Positions 46,450 through 58,011 of a DNA stretch of 64,000 nt are shown here, piece by piece. The notes below the pieces were generated by a model. That model was not told where the DNA came from, did no database searches, and was given only the letters and a program-made list of their open reading frames with translations. Every line of letters starts with the position of its first letter. Position 1 is the first letter of the stretch. This DNA is from Amaurobius ferox (Eukaryota; Arthropoda; Arachnida; Araneae; Amaurobiidae). Position numbers and translations under genes: made by a program. The stretch spans positions 143,816,880-143,880,879 of the forward strand of contig OX578134.1 in the NCBI GenBank assembly GCA_951213105.1, in the 5' to 3' direction.

Positions 46450-48650
46450 ATTGGATATATTTGAGCATACGAATTTTTTTATTTTAGATTTTGGCGATTT
46501 TTACGGACCATTTTGCAGAAAAAGGCAGGTTATTTTTTTCCGAATCGTACCAAAATCTAATCAGCACCAAGGTAACCCACAACCAACTTATCTCTCGAGT
46601 TTTGTGAAATTCAGTCCATTAGATTTTCAGCTAGAAAGGATAGAGGCAATTTTGCGTGTCATTTCACGGAATCGTACCCAAAACTAATCAGCATCAGATT
46701 CGCCCACAAGGGACTTTATGAAAATCGGTAGTGGTTTTTAGTTAGAGTGGATACAAGATATGCACAGGCAGACAGACACACAGACATACACACGCACAGA
46801 CGTCACGCTAAAAATAGTTTTTTCGTATTCTAGAGGTATCGAAACGTGTAGATCCGTCAAAAACTCGAGTTGTGATTTTCGGTATGATTCCAATACTTTC
46901 CCTATACACTACAATGTATTGCAGGGAAAGTAATAACACTATAAATCAGACATTGTCCAAAATAATATGAAGGTAAGTTCAAGAACATTATAAATCAGCT
47001 ATAATAAAAATACATAGAAAACATGTTATATTCATTTTCTCACTCAAAAAACTTAAAAGTATTTATAGTTTCTTGTGTGCTCTGTTCTTTTAAGTAAAAA
47101 TTAATATCGCACTAAACGAAATTGCTTTTTGTGTGAATCCAATTTTCTGGAACTTCCTTAAAGAAAACAGGAATCATAAAAAGGTTAACATGTTAATGCC
47201 TGCTCTTTCAAGCCATGCATGAACAACCCGAAGCCCACAAATTGATCTCACACCTGACCTGGAGACGATATCTCCCAATCGCAATTTGGTAAGAAATTGC
47301 AATCAGTGAAAACTGGAGGCATGTTATTTTTAAATGCAATCGAATATTCGGAAGTCCCCCCCCACAAATTTTCGAATGAAATTTTGATAAAATCAACAGA
47401 TTCTCAGTAAAGTTATGTAAATAATATTTTCTCATGTAATGTTTCATTGGAAACGAATGACATAAGTTTTAGAACGCTGTCATGAACTGTTCTCGAGATA
47501 TTGCACAGTTCTCAAATAAATATATAAAAAATAATACAATATTAATAGAAAGTATTAACTGTTGTGAAATCTATTCACTTCCCTTATGTAATATTATGCG
47601 ATATGTATTATCATCATACGCGTAGATTTAGCTAGTTTCATTCACGAGAGAAGATTCTTTGTGTAATGGTTTTGTATTTGGACGCAAATAGTCATTTATT
47701 TACTATAAGTGTAACATATTTATCTGTCCATAACGATTGGAAATATTTTGACGACGAATTGAGCGAAATATCGCTAACTTAGCGACTTTTTTAAATGTTC
47801 CCAAATTCATGAAATTCCTGCCAAATTGATAAAAATATTGCTAAATTGAGAAAAAAAATGACGCTGAAGCAGTGAAAATGACGAGTAATTGATGAAAATA
47901 CAATATCCCAAATTCAATAATCCATTTTCGCCAAGCGTTAAGGATGGACGGACACACGTCCATTCGCCTGTAACACTTGCAGAAAAGTGTTGGAGAAAAA
48001 TGTTTTTAAAATGTTGCCAATTTGACGGAAATATCACCAAATTAATAGAAATATCATCAAATTAATAAAAATATCACCAAATTAATAAAATTTTTATTAA
48101 TTTGGTGACATTTCTGTCGTCAAATTCATAAAAATGACTCTAAACGAGAGATAATGTTTTGCAAATTTTTAATTCCATCATATAACGGGCATACTTTGTG
48201 GTATATAAGAAATCCCCTTCTATCCTTTTGTCCGTAATACTTGCTGATAAGTTTTGCTAACTTAGTAAACAATCTAGGAAAATATCCCAAAATTGGCGAT
48301 TATTTCACCTCAAAATTGACAAAAATATCTCAAAATTGCAAAAAAGACGCAAAAGTAATGAAAATTATGCTTAATTGCGGAATTAAGTATTAAAATATTT
48401 TAATAAATGGACTATATGGCTTATTGAGGATGCTGTCAATATTACTAGTTGTTTATTTAGAGTTGAGTGAAATGTAAACTAATTGTAATTCGAAATAGTT
48501 TTATATGTTGACATCCGAAAAAGCGTCAAATGTACAATTCGATGTTAAGAAAAAGCTGAGCCGTGTATTTTATACATCATCTTTTCATTGTGAAATAATA
48601 AATTCATTGTGTTATACGAGGAATGATAGAATCTCACCTCAGATTTTTAT
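46450..48650 (+). repeat. Long rearranged copy of the ~0.9-kb gtcgccaa element
   Basis: The left part (46840-46930) carries the 'gtcaaaaactcgagttgtga' and 'ctttccctatacactacaat' terminal blocks. The middle has 'ctcgagatattgcacagttc' (about 47490) and the 'gtagatttagctagtttcat' block. From 47700 the gtcgccaa-type module is repeated with divergence. At about 47925-47955 a module is inverted ('cgccaagcgttaaggatgga'). The right end near 48615 is a diverged 'gaatgatagaatctcacc' terminus. A CAGA/CACA tract lies at 46760-46800. Confidence 0.6.
48075..48107. repeat. 33-bp perfect palindrome
   Basis: Arms of 16 bp ('caccaaattaataaaa' and its exact complement) around one central T. It lies where copies of an 'aaaatatcaccaaattaat' unit meet head to head within the rearranged element. 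Confidence 0.95.
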
Positions 48651-48764
48651 ATCTGCTTTTCATGTACACTAACTTAGTTGAATAAAATAGGTAATGCAGA
48701 TTCAGCAAAAGTTTTCTAAATAACATTTAGTGACAAAAAAACTAGTAAACACGACGTTAAGATC

Positions 48765-49080
48765 TTTGGTACACCTGTGAAGATTTGTTTAAAAACGTTC
48801 CTTAGAGATTTCATTTACAAAAGAAATATATATGTTTGCATAGCGTTTCAGTGTACTGAGATATTTGCCTCCTGCGAGTTTTTATTCAAAGCTTGCGTTT
48901 CGCTGTGCTATTGCCAAAGGGGTTTCTTGCGAAACAACAGTAATAAATCTCTCATAATGTTTAAATTCTACGGAATAAATGTTATGCGGGAAAATAATAA
49001 AATCTATCGAAAGCTTCTGGATTCACACGGAATGTCAAATAGCAAGTTAGATACTTAACAGTCAGAATAAATGCAATTCT
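48765..49080 (+). repeat. Dispersed repeat family beta, copy 7
   Basis: Among the best preserved copies: 'ccttagagatttcatttaca', 'ttgctgtgctattgccaaag'-type block, 'cagtaataaatctctcataa', 'tgtttaaattcta' and 'cagtcagaataaatgca'. The 93-codon frame across it is not conserved elsewhere. Confidence 0.7.
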
Positions 49081-50394
49081 GTGTTTCGTAAGTCTAAAAG
49101 CTGCAGAGTGTTTTATTTTTCTTCACATTGTGTGTTCAGGTTTTCGTTTAAGAGGAAACTTGTGTATTTTATTTTATGTTTCGTTTACAGCTTTTCTGAA
49201 ACATACATAAAATGCCACACTACGCCGAAATTCCTAATCAAAATTATTTTACAGTAATTAATATAGTTTACAGGAATCGCAATGTATGCGTTTATGAATT
49301 TTTTCAAGATGATCACGATAGATACTTCTGTCGTTATTCAGGACTCACAAAATAATTACAAACAACGAAGTTATTTTGGGTTGCAATATACTCTTCTATA
49401 TTCGCAGTCCTTCACTATGCACACCATTTGGCATCCCGAAGAACATAACCACGCACTGGAAGAAGATCTTATAAGTGGGACTTTATTTTTCATGTGTGTC
49501 CGCCGCCCTTAAAACTGCTCCCATAGCTCGAAGTTTGATTTAATCATAATTGCTCTGTTTTGAAAATTCGCGTTATAATTAGCGCAATCTCATTTTCTGA
49601 TTCATTTGTCAACCTTTGCACACATCTAACAATTTTTGGGCGCTATCTGATGTTTTTCTACTGACGTAGCTTACACGTTATTGGTGAATAATATTTTATG
49701 TTTGCGTCGAATTTATTCCGTTGAATAGTATTTTATGCTAAGTGCTGTATACACTTGCTGCTTCTTTTCAAAAATGAATTTTTAATTATTTCTAGCGAAT
49801 ATATAACTACTCATTTGCAATCGTTTCAACACTCCTATATTGTACATGATAATTAATATTATTCACTTATTGAGCCATTAAACTGCTCTATAAATGAAAA
49901 TATTCGAAAAAAGAAGGAGTACTATTTTATGTCCAAAATTGTAATTTGTAGTTGAATCCCAAATCTGATTCTACAAATTCCCCACCACCATCTCTAAATC
50001 TACATCTTTAAATCTACCTTTTTTGATTAAAACAAAAATACAGCAGAAATAAGGAATTATATTGTTTAATAATCCAAGTCCCCAAAACTTTATTTTAAAA
50101 TTTCTTGTGAAACTCCCTCACAATACACAAAACATTTCATGTAAAAATGACAACCTTGATGTTAATGATATTTAACTATTCTTTAATCATCTTTAATGAC
50201 AAAAATATCGCTATTATGAAGTCTCTAATTCTGTTCAATGTTCCCAAAAAATTTAAAGATATTTAAAAATAAAATCCAATGTGTTATAATTTCCCTTTAG
50301 AACTAATGTGTCGATACGTGAAAGTAATATACTGAACGTATCAGATTTTTACGTTTGGAATGCATGTATTACCACTAACATATATTTCAGTTTG
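49081..50394. other. AT-rich stretch, nothing recognised
   Basis: No supported feature. The open frame at 49282-49512 has no recognisable motif. Confidence 0.4.
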
Positions 50395-50720
50395 ATGTGG
50401 TAATAAAAATTCAAGGAAGGTATCCGAAAAAGTGGCACTGCCCGCTAAAAATCCATACTCTACTGTATGTTTTATATCGGTTATCATGCAAAGAATTATT
50501 TGTGGAGCTGCCCTCGAGGTTCCCCTTGAAAGAGAAACATGTATATTTGTGCCCATTTCTGAAGTTGTGTCCTAAAATATTTCCTCTTTAAAGTCCTTTA
50601 TCAATGCTTGAGTTTTGCTATAGTATAGCCTCTAGGGTTGTAAAAAATCTGCTATAAATCGCTGACGGTGTGTTCAAATACTACGGGTGAAATTTTATAT
50701 TGATAAAGAGCAATTTATTT
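50395..50720 (+). repeat. Dispersed repeat family beta, copy 8
   Basis: Blocks in order: 'gcaaagaattatttgtggag', 'cctcgaggttccccttgaaa', 'gttgtgtcctaaaatatttc', 'ctctagggttgtaaaaa'. The 3' third is diverged. Confidence 0.55.
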
Positions 50721-51147
50721 GAGTTCTTGATGAAAATGACAATTTAAATTTAAAGATATTTTAATAATCTCACAAAAGTGTCATTTTATCAGTAGTTTAA
50801 CTGTAGAGACATTTTTATTTAAAAGTAGGGACATTTAATTGGAAATGTCGTTTAATTTCAGATTTTCTTGTTTAAATGAATATTTTACAATTGGGACTCG
50901 CTCTTAATTTTAGGGTATTTTCCAGAAATACAAGGATGTCTCTGAAAATCTTGATAACTAAAGTTTAATTCCAACCAGCAGTAAAAGTAAGCAATATTAA
51001 TTTCATAGCTATTTAGAAAAATCATAAGTTTTACAAAATTTAAATTTTGTCGTAAAAAGTGAGTTAATGTATAAAATGCACTACTTTCAAACATTATTCT
51101 AGCCCATTATTATAAAAATATCATGTTTTTTTATAAATATAAAAAAA
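50721..51147. other. AT-rich stretch, nothing recognised
   Basis: No supported feature. Confidence 0.4.
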
Positions 51148-52050
51148 AATCTGATGTGGGCAACACACGACTTTCCTTATGTAATGCAATGGATTTACTC
51201 CTTTTGCAATAAAAAAATGGGTTTTTCTTATAGTAGATATATATATTATTTCCAAGATATTGAATTTTCGTCAATTAGTCGTCATTTTCATTGATTTAGT
51301 GTCATTTTTATCCATTTGGTGAGATTTTCGTTAATTTGGCAACATTTAAAAAAGTCGCCAAAGTGGCGACATTCCGCAAAATTCCGTGAAAAATCTCGCC
51401 AAGCGTTATAGACGCAGAAATAAGTTATTTTTATAGAAGATAAATAACTATTGGCGTTCAAATACAAAAGTATTACTCAAAGCATCTTCTTCATGAATGG
51501 AATGAGCTAGATCCACGAGAACGATGCCACTAAATTTATCTCATGATATTACATATGAAAAGTGAACATGTTTCTCAACATTTAATATATATTTTTTAAT
51601 TTATGGGATTTTTGATAAATTTATTTAAAAAATGTGCAATATCTCGAGAACGGTTAATGCTAGCTTTCTAAAATTTATGTCAATCGTTTTTTAAAGAAAA
51701 ATTACATAGGAAATGTCTATTTGCTCAACCATATTAAAGGTTTTGGTTTTTTGGTGATTTTTTCAAAATTTCACTCGAAAATTTAGAGTGTTCTGAACAT
51801 TCGATTACATTTAAAAACAATAGGCTTCCAGTATTCACGGATTGTGATTTTTGTATCAAATTTCATTCGAATCGCTCCATTTGTTCGTGAGATATCGTCT
51901 CCACACACACACACACACACAGATATCACCTCAAAAATGTTTGATTCGTGATCAGGGATTCTTGAAACGTGCTCTCTCGTCGAAAACTTGAATTCAAATT
52001 TTCGACCCCGTCACAATACATCCCTTATATATTATGTATATAAGGAAAGT
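51148..52050 (-). repeat. ~0.9-kb gtcgccaa element, minus-strand copy
   Basis: The exact structural counterpart of 10528-11428, in inverse orientation. It opens with 'atctgatgtgggcaacacac' and 'gactttccttatgtaatgca', passes through 'cgtcaattagtcgtcatttt', 'gtcgccaaagtggcgac', 'gaatgagctagatccacgag', 'atctcgagaacggttaatgc' and a CA tract, and closes with 'atgtatataaggaaagt'. It is one of the two copies with both ends. Confidence 0.75.
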
Positions 52051-52089
52051 AATTAAATTCCAATTAAAATACAATTATGATTAAGAAGT

Positions 52090-52440
52090 TTTAAAGAAAA
52101 TATATGTTTTTTATGCAATACGCGTTCAGTCTGAATTACATGTTTTAACAAGAGTTTATTAATTTTCTGCTCATCGTCCGCTTATCCAACAGGAAATTCG
52201 TCTCTTTTCAACAAATCTGCGGTTTCCTGAACCTTTGATGAACAAAGCACTCGGTTAATTGTAGCAAACATTTGTTCCTTTCAGACATCCTTTCACGTCT
52301 TTACCGCAATTATCAATTTGGACCCTGTATTAATCATTTCTGACTTTTAAAATAGTTTACAATGTAAACAGAACCGTAGAACATTTAAACAAGCGTAGTT
52401 TCAATTCCAGCTATTATTCATATATGGTCAGTAAACATAT
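52090..52440 (+). repeat. Dispersed repeat family alpha, copy 3
   Basis: Blocks: 'aggaaattcgtctcttttca', 'tgcggtttcctgaacctttg', 'ttcctttcagacatcc', 'tattaatcatttctgacttt', 'cagaaccgtagaacatttaa'. Same orientation as the copies at 6150 and 9950. Confidence 0.6.
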
Positions 52441-52480
52441 GTCGGTGCTCCTACGACAATGGCGTATATATATCTGTGTA

Positions 52481-52587
<107 letters not shown>

Positions 52588-52597
52588 ATCTGTGTGT

Positions 52598-52668
52598 GTG
52601 TTGAAGACCCAGACCGTCCGACTCATCTGGAGGACTTGAGCAACTATTTGGACGGCCGGGAAAGTGTG
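52598..52668 (-). mobile_element. Short 5'-truncated SINE copy
   Basis: On the minus strand it reads from 'cttcccggccgtcc'-like sequence to 'ggacggtctgggtcttcaac' and then a CA tail that passes into the TA microsatellite. The middle ('tctggaggacttgagcaact' on plus) is more diverged than in other copies. Confidence 0.75.
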
Positions 52669-52679
52669 TGTCTGTATAA

Positions 52680-52755
52680 GTCTGTGCTTTGGCATTTATA
52701 GTAATTTAATATTGCCAAATCTTAAACAAGCATATGTTTGGGTTAGATGCTCAGA
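52680..52755 (+). repeat. Dispersed repeat family delta, copy 2
   Basis: Matches 28661-28750 in the same orientation. In both places it lies shortly right of a SINE fragment plus TA microsatellite. Confidence 0.6.
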
Positions 52756-52894
52756 CTTAAAAAAACAGTCTAGTCTAATTAATCTTCAAAATTATGACAT
52801 TGCTGTACATTTTTTTTCTGCATTGTGACCGTGGTGTAAATGTTTTGGTGATTTTAATGTTTCATAATTACTTAAATTGGTTATTATTTCTTTC

Positions 52895-53885
52895 TAATAT
52901 ACATGGAGACATAGAAGGTTCCGGAGTTGCGGAATATCTAGAGAAATACATTTCGGATCATAAAAAAAAAAAAAAACACGTATTCAATATTTTTAGAAAA
53001 GCTATCCATCGATACAGAAATTGACCCCCCCCCCTCCGGGGAAAAGGGGGGTAGGGTAATTTTGAAATTTTCAATGGGAACCCCCATTTTTATTGCAGAT
53101 TTGGATTCTCCAGAAAAAATTACATACATTTGACCTACGATTTTTAATTTTGGCTCCCACAAACGGCGCTATAATCAAGAAAAACGGAAGTGGGGCACAA
53201 ACGTTTAAAAATGGAAATGTCTCGGGAAATATACTTCGGATAGAAAAATAAAAAATTACGTGTTCAATATTTTCAAAAAACTATCTAATGATGCTATAAT
53301 TGACCCCCTCCCCCCGCCAACCGTTCAATTCAGAGATAATTGTTGACTTCAGTTTAGAAAACGGCTCAAAACTACTTTTAGCACTACCCAAGAACAACGA
53401 TGTGGACGTAGTAGTTTTCTGCTCCCTTCGGGGTATTTGATTGATATGAGTCCCCTTGCCTCTCATGATCAGGGTGCTTTTTTCTGTAACTCCCCTTGCC
53501 TCTCATGATCAGTGTGCTTTTTTCTGTAACTCCCCTTGCCTCTCAGGATCAGGGTGCTTTTTCTGTAACTTTTAAACGTTAGTGCCCCACTTCCGTTTTC
53601 CTCGATTATAGCGCCGTTTGTGGGAGCCAAAATCAAAAATCGTAGGCCAATGTATGTAATTTTTTCTGGAGAATGCAAATCTACAATAAAAAATGTGGGT
53701 TCCCATTGAAAATTTCAAAGTTGCCCTCCCTCCTCCCCCGAGGAGGGGGAAGGGGGTCAATTTTGGTATCATTGCATAGCTTTTCTAAAAATATTGAATA
53801 CGTGTTTTTTTATTTTATGATCCGAAGTGTATTTCTCGAGATATTGCGCCGTTACGGAACTTTCTGGACACCCTGTATATATGTA
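52895..53885. mobile_element. Foldback element with ~300-bp inverted arms
   Basis: The left arm (about 52905-53220) and right arm (about 53565-53870) are inverted copies: 'gaaatacatttcggatcata', 'cgtattcaatatttttagaa', a C-run, 'caatgggaacccccattttt', 'ctcccacaaacggcgctata' and 'cggaagtggggcacaaacgt' each have their complement on the right in reverse order. The right terminus reads 'actttctggacaccctgtat', a motif I know from the ends of arthropod repeats. The 345-bp centre contains three 40-bp tandem units (53451-53569). No transposase is present. Confidence 0.8.
53451..53569 (+). repeat. Three 40-bp tandem units inside the foldback element
   Basis: Units at 53451-53490, 53491-53530 and 53531-53569, starting 'tccccttgcctctcatgatc'. 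The third unit is 39 bp owing to a shorter T-run. Confidence 0.92.
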
Positions 53886-53906
53886 TATATATATATATAT
53901 ATATAA
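53871..53906. repeat. Short (TA)n microsatellite
   Basis: It follows the right terminus of the foldback element directly. Confidence 0.9.
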
Positions 53907-54620
53907 TTAATCATTTTAAATATTTTTTTTGTTAAAATTGATAGCAGTGATTAATTTTCCATATCTTTTAACGTATTTAGTAACTTACAAATTAAATGTT
54001 TTATGCATACCCCGATGAATTTTGACACTATTTAGTGCTGAAGTTATCAATCATAAATAAATATAGTATCCTTCTTTTCATGACTTTGAGGTAAATTATA
54101 AAAGTTTCACAAACAATTGTCCGTTCAACATTTTCCCCTCTTTGTTATACAGTCCAGAATAACATGGATATGTGTGTAATAATAAATTAATAGTTGTAAT
54201 GTAACTTCATGTCAAATAAATTAAAAGATTTAATGCTGTATGGGCACATTCTAATTTTACAGATTAAAACTAGGCAAACGCTTATAGAAGAATGCATAAG
54301 TATACAGTATTCTAAAGTTTTAGAGTTTCGGTCATATAAAGGATTTCCATGCGTTAATTTTGAAATAAATTGTAATTCAAAGGTAGGGCAGAGCGTAGTT
54401 AGTTGCACCATATAATTGTTGCCGCAACGTTTATTTCTTGGATGATAGATACGGCCGTAGTTATACTTAATGTAAATAAAGGTCGCGAATATTGCTATTT
54501 GTTGGACAGGGTCGAAGAGCGACCGTCATTTCGTTTTCAACTTTTGGCATATAAAATCAATTAATCATTAAAAGTTAGTCTCACCGTACTTGTCGTAATA
54601 TTTTGTCACCAGACAGCTAC
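53907..54620. other. AT-rich stretch, possible retroelement remnant at its end
   Basis: No gene recognised. 54440-54560 has an AATAAA ('gtaaataaaggtcg') and GC-richer sequence that could belong to an LTR remnant continuing at 55211. Confidence 0.3.
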
Positions 54621-54660
54621 CTATTATATGGAGCTCCTTACTCATTATATGTTTTTGCTC

Positions 54661-55034
54661 AGACCCAGACCGTCCGACCTACCAGAAAGGTGTAAGGTAA
54701 CTGTCTGGACGGCCGGGAAGTGCCACCCAATTTAGACCGGAACCCAGTGGGGGAGGCATCGACAGGGACCGTACCTTCCTTCCCCTACCACCAACCTCTC
54801 GGAAGGACTTACGAACCCACATGTTTAAGGTGATCGTACTCCGTATGAACACGGCGGCAGTTGTGGCAGTGTGCAAATCCAGCGCGCAAACCACCGGGTT
54901 ACCGCGCCCGAAATGTGCCAACAACACGCGGTGTTCCCAGGTGGTGACCCATCCAAGTACTAACCGCACCCGATGCTGCTTGACTTCGGTGATCTAACAG
55001 GAATCGGTGTTATCAGCACGTTACGGCCGTTGGC
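54661..55034 (-). mobile_element. Full-length-looking 5S rRNA-derived SINE
   Basis: On the minus strand it starts with a whole 5S rRNA-like sequence (55034-54917), continues through a ~190-bp body ('cacatttcgggcgcggtaac', 'cacaactgccgccgtg', 'gttccggtctaaattgggtg') and ends in the conserved tail 'aggtcggacggtctgggtct'. The 5S head supplies an internal RNA polymerase III promoter (box A, intermediate element, box C), so the class is SINE3-like. It is about 375 bp. 'ttactcattatatgt' just left and 'ttactcattttatgt' just right could be a target duplication but also belong to a local repeat. Confidence 0.88.
54917..55034 (-). rRNA. 5S rRNA-like head of a SINE
   Basis: 118 bp, the length of an arthropod 5S gene. 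It begins 'gccaacggcc' and ends 'gttgttggc', so the terminal helix can form. The region 'gatcaccgaagtcaagcagc' followed by 'atcggg' and 'ggttagtacttggatggg' is the highly conserved 5S core with the internal promoter. Differences from typical 5S lie mainly in the first 45 bases. Because it runs without a terminator into the SINE body, it is a SINE head and not a working ribosomal gene. Confidence 0.88.
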
Positions 55035-55035
55035 T

Positions 55036-55215
55036 TTACTCATTTTATGTGATATCGTTCATTATATGTGATAGTGCTCCTTACTCATTATATGTAACAG
55101 AGCTCCTTACTCATGTAACAGAGCTCCGTACTCATTATATGTGATAGAGCTCCTTATGGAACTCCTTACTCATTATATGTGATAGAGCTCCTTATGGAGC
55201 TCCTTTTTCATTGTA
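55036..55215 (+). repeat. Tandem array of 'gagctccttactcattatat' units
   Basis: Five to six imperfect units of roughly 25-30 bp built on 'gagctccttactcattatat' plus 'gtgata'. One more unit lies on the other side of the SINE (54630-54652), so the SINE landed in this array. Confidence 0.85.
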
Positions 55216-55560
55216 TGTTGACCATTATGTTGATACTGTGCAAAAACTTTTTAAACAGTACTTTTCTTGTTGGAATAAAGGTATTTCCACTCGGAGGGAT
55301 TGTTGCGTAGATGGTGTCGTGAATGGTGTCACTGTGGGGACTTGAGGGTAGACTTATTGGTGTCCGGCGGGGTGGCGTTGGCCATTAGCTGCTGGGTCGA
55401 GTGCTGCACAGATGTCCGATATCGTTATTGCAGTGATGAATCTTTCATTTACCGTATATTTTCAGGCGGGACGCGAATCACTGCCCATTACCATATTAAT
55501 TTGTACTCTTTCAGATACACATTAACGTATTATCTGTTATAAATCAAAGACCATGTCTTT
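55216..55560 (+). repeat. GC-richer segment, possible LTR edge
   Basis: 'ggaataaaggtatttccact' near 55270 looks like a polyadenylation signal near an LTR end, followed by 'tggtgtcgtgaatggtgtca', which could be a primer-binding region. No coding frame of gag or pol is present. Low confidence. Confidence 0.3.
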
Positions 55561-56021
55561 ATTCATCATTTATTGTGTTTCTTTAGAATGTGTAATACCG
55601 GCAAGCTCATTTAAAAGGTCTTATACAAGTCATTTAAAAAGCCTGATATAGCGAGAAGGGGATGTGCTGTTTTATTTCACAAGGGACTAATTGTCACATA
55701 TTCAGTAGGTAATTTGACCTCTGTACATTTTAAATGACCGGTGTTAGAGGAAAAAAATAAAACGTAAAACAGATATTATTACGGGTGTCCGTAAGAATAT
55801 GTGTTTCGTGTTTTCAATTCAGGAGAGTCTCCTATGAAACGAAAGCTAGAGGAAAAAAATCCATACGCGACAAAAAAAAAAGAGTAAAGAAACCAACGTG
55901 AAATGTAGAGAATATTGCTTTCACTAAATCCAGGAATGCACTAAAACTATATAGTGCCCGCAAGTTAAATAAGATCTACATTTTGAGATAAATGCGTTTA
56001 AAGTATACATTTGTACCTCTA
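55561..56021. other. AT-rich stretch, nothing recognised
   Basis: No supported feature. Confidence 0.4.
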
Positions 56022-56283
56022 ATTTCCGAATTGATCATTTGTATTTTTTTAATACGTCATGGAATTTTCAATCCACAGTGCAGTGTATATATCAAACTGT
56101 TCACACATAACTAGTACTTTTTTTTTCAAATATTAAATAATATCGACTTTTCATTTCCGAATTGATCATTTGTATTTTTTTAATACGTCATGAAATTTTC
56201 AATCTACAGTGCAGTGTATATATCAAACTGTTCACACATAACTAGTACTTTTTTTTCAAATATTAAATAATATCGACTTTTCA
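56022..56283 (+). repeat. Two-copy 131-bp tandem duplication
   Basis: Copies 56022-56152 and 56153-56283, nearly identical (one T fewer in a T-run and two or so substitutions). Very recent. Confidence 0.95.
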
Positions 56284-58011
56284 TGAGATTAAAATTTAGA
56301 ATGTGCTTTTGTGAAGTATATCGGAAAGATTAAATGAATTTATAGTTAAATGCATTAAAATAGCACAGCATTTATCTAGAAAATGATTGATTAAAACACT
56401 TCTGCTTTTTTAAAAATACTTAAATGGAGGCGTGCTTATTTTTCTTTTAATATTATTATATGAAAAGTAACTAGGTTTTGGGCTTTAGGTAGCAGTGTTA
56501 TAACATTATCGAGTTTTTCTGATTGATTGTACAAACTGATCTACATGATCTACACACAATATTTGATGCTTCTGTAATAACAAATTGGAATAGTTATCAA
56601 TAAATTTAAGTGCAGTGTTCAGCTTCATTTTTTACTAAAATCTTTCGGAATATATGCGGTTCAAGTTCATCTATGTTTTTACTTATATTATTAATTTTTG
56701 TATGGCCAAGAAGTTTGGAAATCACTGGTTGGTTACAACCCAAGATTATGTTCTAAGATAAATGTTCTTCACCAGTTCGTATGTTTGTAGTTTTATTGTA
56801 AATTTTGTTCCACTATATATGAAAATTATGTTTCATTGCGATCTCTAATAACTGACTCATAATGTTTAAATATTACAAATGAAATAAAAATCGAAAGAAA
56901 ATTCGAATCGTTTAATATAGCGTAGATTTAAAGGAGACGGACTATTTGATATCACTGATGCAAACGTCTGCTTTCCGTTATATTGAGAATAATGATAGAT
57001 TCAGATGATTTAATCCGTTCAGCTGGCAAAACTTCCTACTATTATTTCTATATTTTCAAAATTCTGTACTTTGCCTTCACTTTTCCAATATTTATTATTT
57101 GGATTTCTTTGTATTGCAACCGTATAAAAATGCTAAATTTTAAAATGAAATACATATATGAATCTACATAAAATCAAAATACTTCATGTGTTACAAATCA
57201 ATTATTTAAGCATATCCGAAAATGAACCTTCACAAATTATCCTTCAAATTTAAAATTCTAAGATAATCTTGAGAAATTAAATTCGGTAATAATAGATGGG
57301 CTTGGAGAAATACAAATATGGATATTGGAGTTTAATTAATTTAATAAGAATAAATATTTGATATTGAGAAAATTTATTTAAAACGTTCTATATAAATATG
57401 TATTAACTTCGTAGCAAGATATTTTGGAACACAAATTAGAATAGTGCGATAAAACATGAAATTATTCGCTCGTATAGTCCTTATTTATTTGAAAATATGA
57501 GTAAGCTTTTTGTATATTATACAAAAATACATTGTCTAGTCATCATACGGGACGCTATGCATTAAATATCAATTTCGTATGATATTATCTTTATAGCTTC
57601 ATTACTACAATACTCAAAGCTGTGCATTAAAGTTAATCAATCCCTGTCACATATTTGTTGCAGGGTACTTGCAAGGCTTATTTAAAGTCCTGAAATCAAA
57701 CGAGTTCGTTTTAAATGCAAATCACATTCATTCAATCCATACTGTTCATTGGATTTGGAGAAACAGTGTTTGAAAACCATTGTTTCTATAGTTCTAATCT
57801 ATAAATGTAAGACATTATAGTGGTGCATTTTCATTAATTTGCCTGATGAGAAACAGTGGTACTCTAAAGCACAGCATTAATTCAAATTTAAGATGAAATC
57901 TGAAAGTCTGTCTTAAGTACAGTCATGTAAGTTACTACATATAAGTTACAATTACAGCGAGGATAAGGAATAACTTCAGAAGTGCATCGATTTAAATTTA
58001 AATAAATTTAC
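56284..58011. other. AT-rich stretch, probable intron
   Basis: Lies downstream of the Dscam-like exon's donor site on the minus strand, so it would be intron if that exon is used. A weak beta-family copy ('ctaataactgactcataatg' then 'tttaaatatta') is at about 56790-56930. No further exon was found by eye. Confidence 0.4.

Noticed and set aside
48777..49058. Small protein shared by beta-family copies (frames at 11883, 18215, 48777)
   Set aside because: The frames share a few words such as 'IMFKF' but are interrupted or shifted in other copies. DNA similarity explains them.
54917..55034. Functional 5S rRNA gene
   Set aside because: No T-run terminator follows the 5S 3' end; the sequence continues into the SINE body also found elsewhere without the head.
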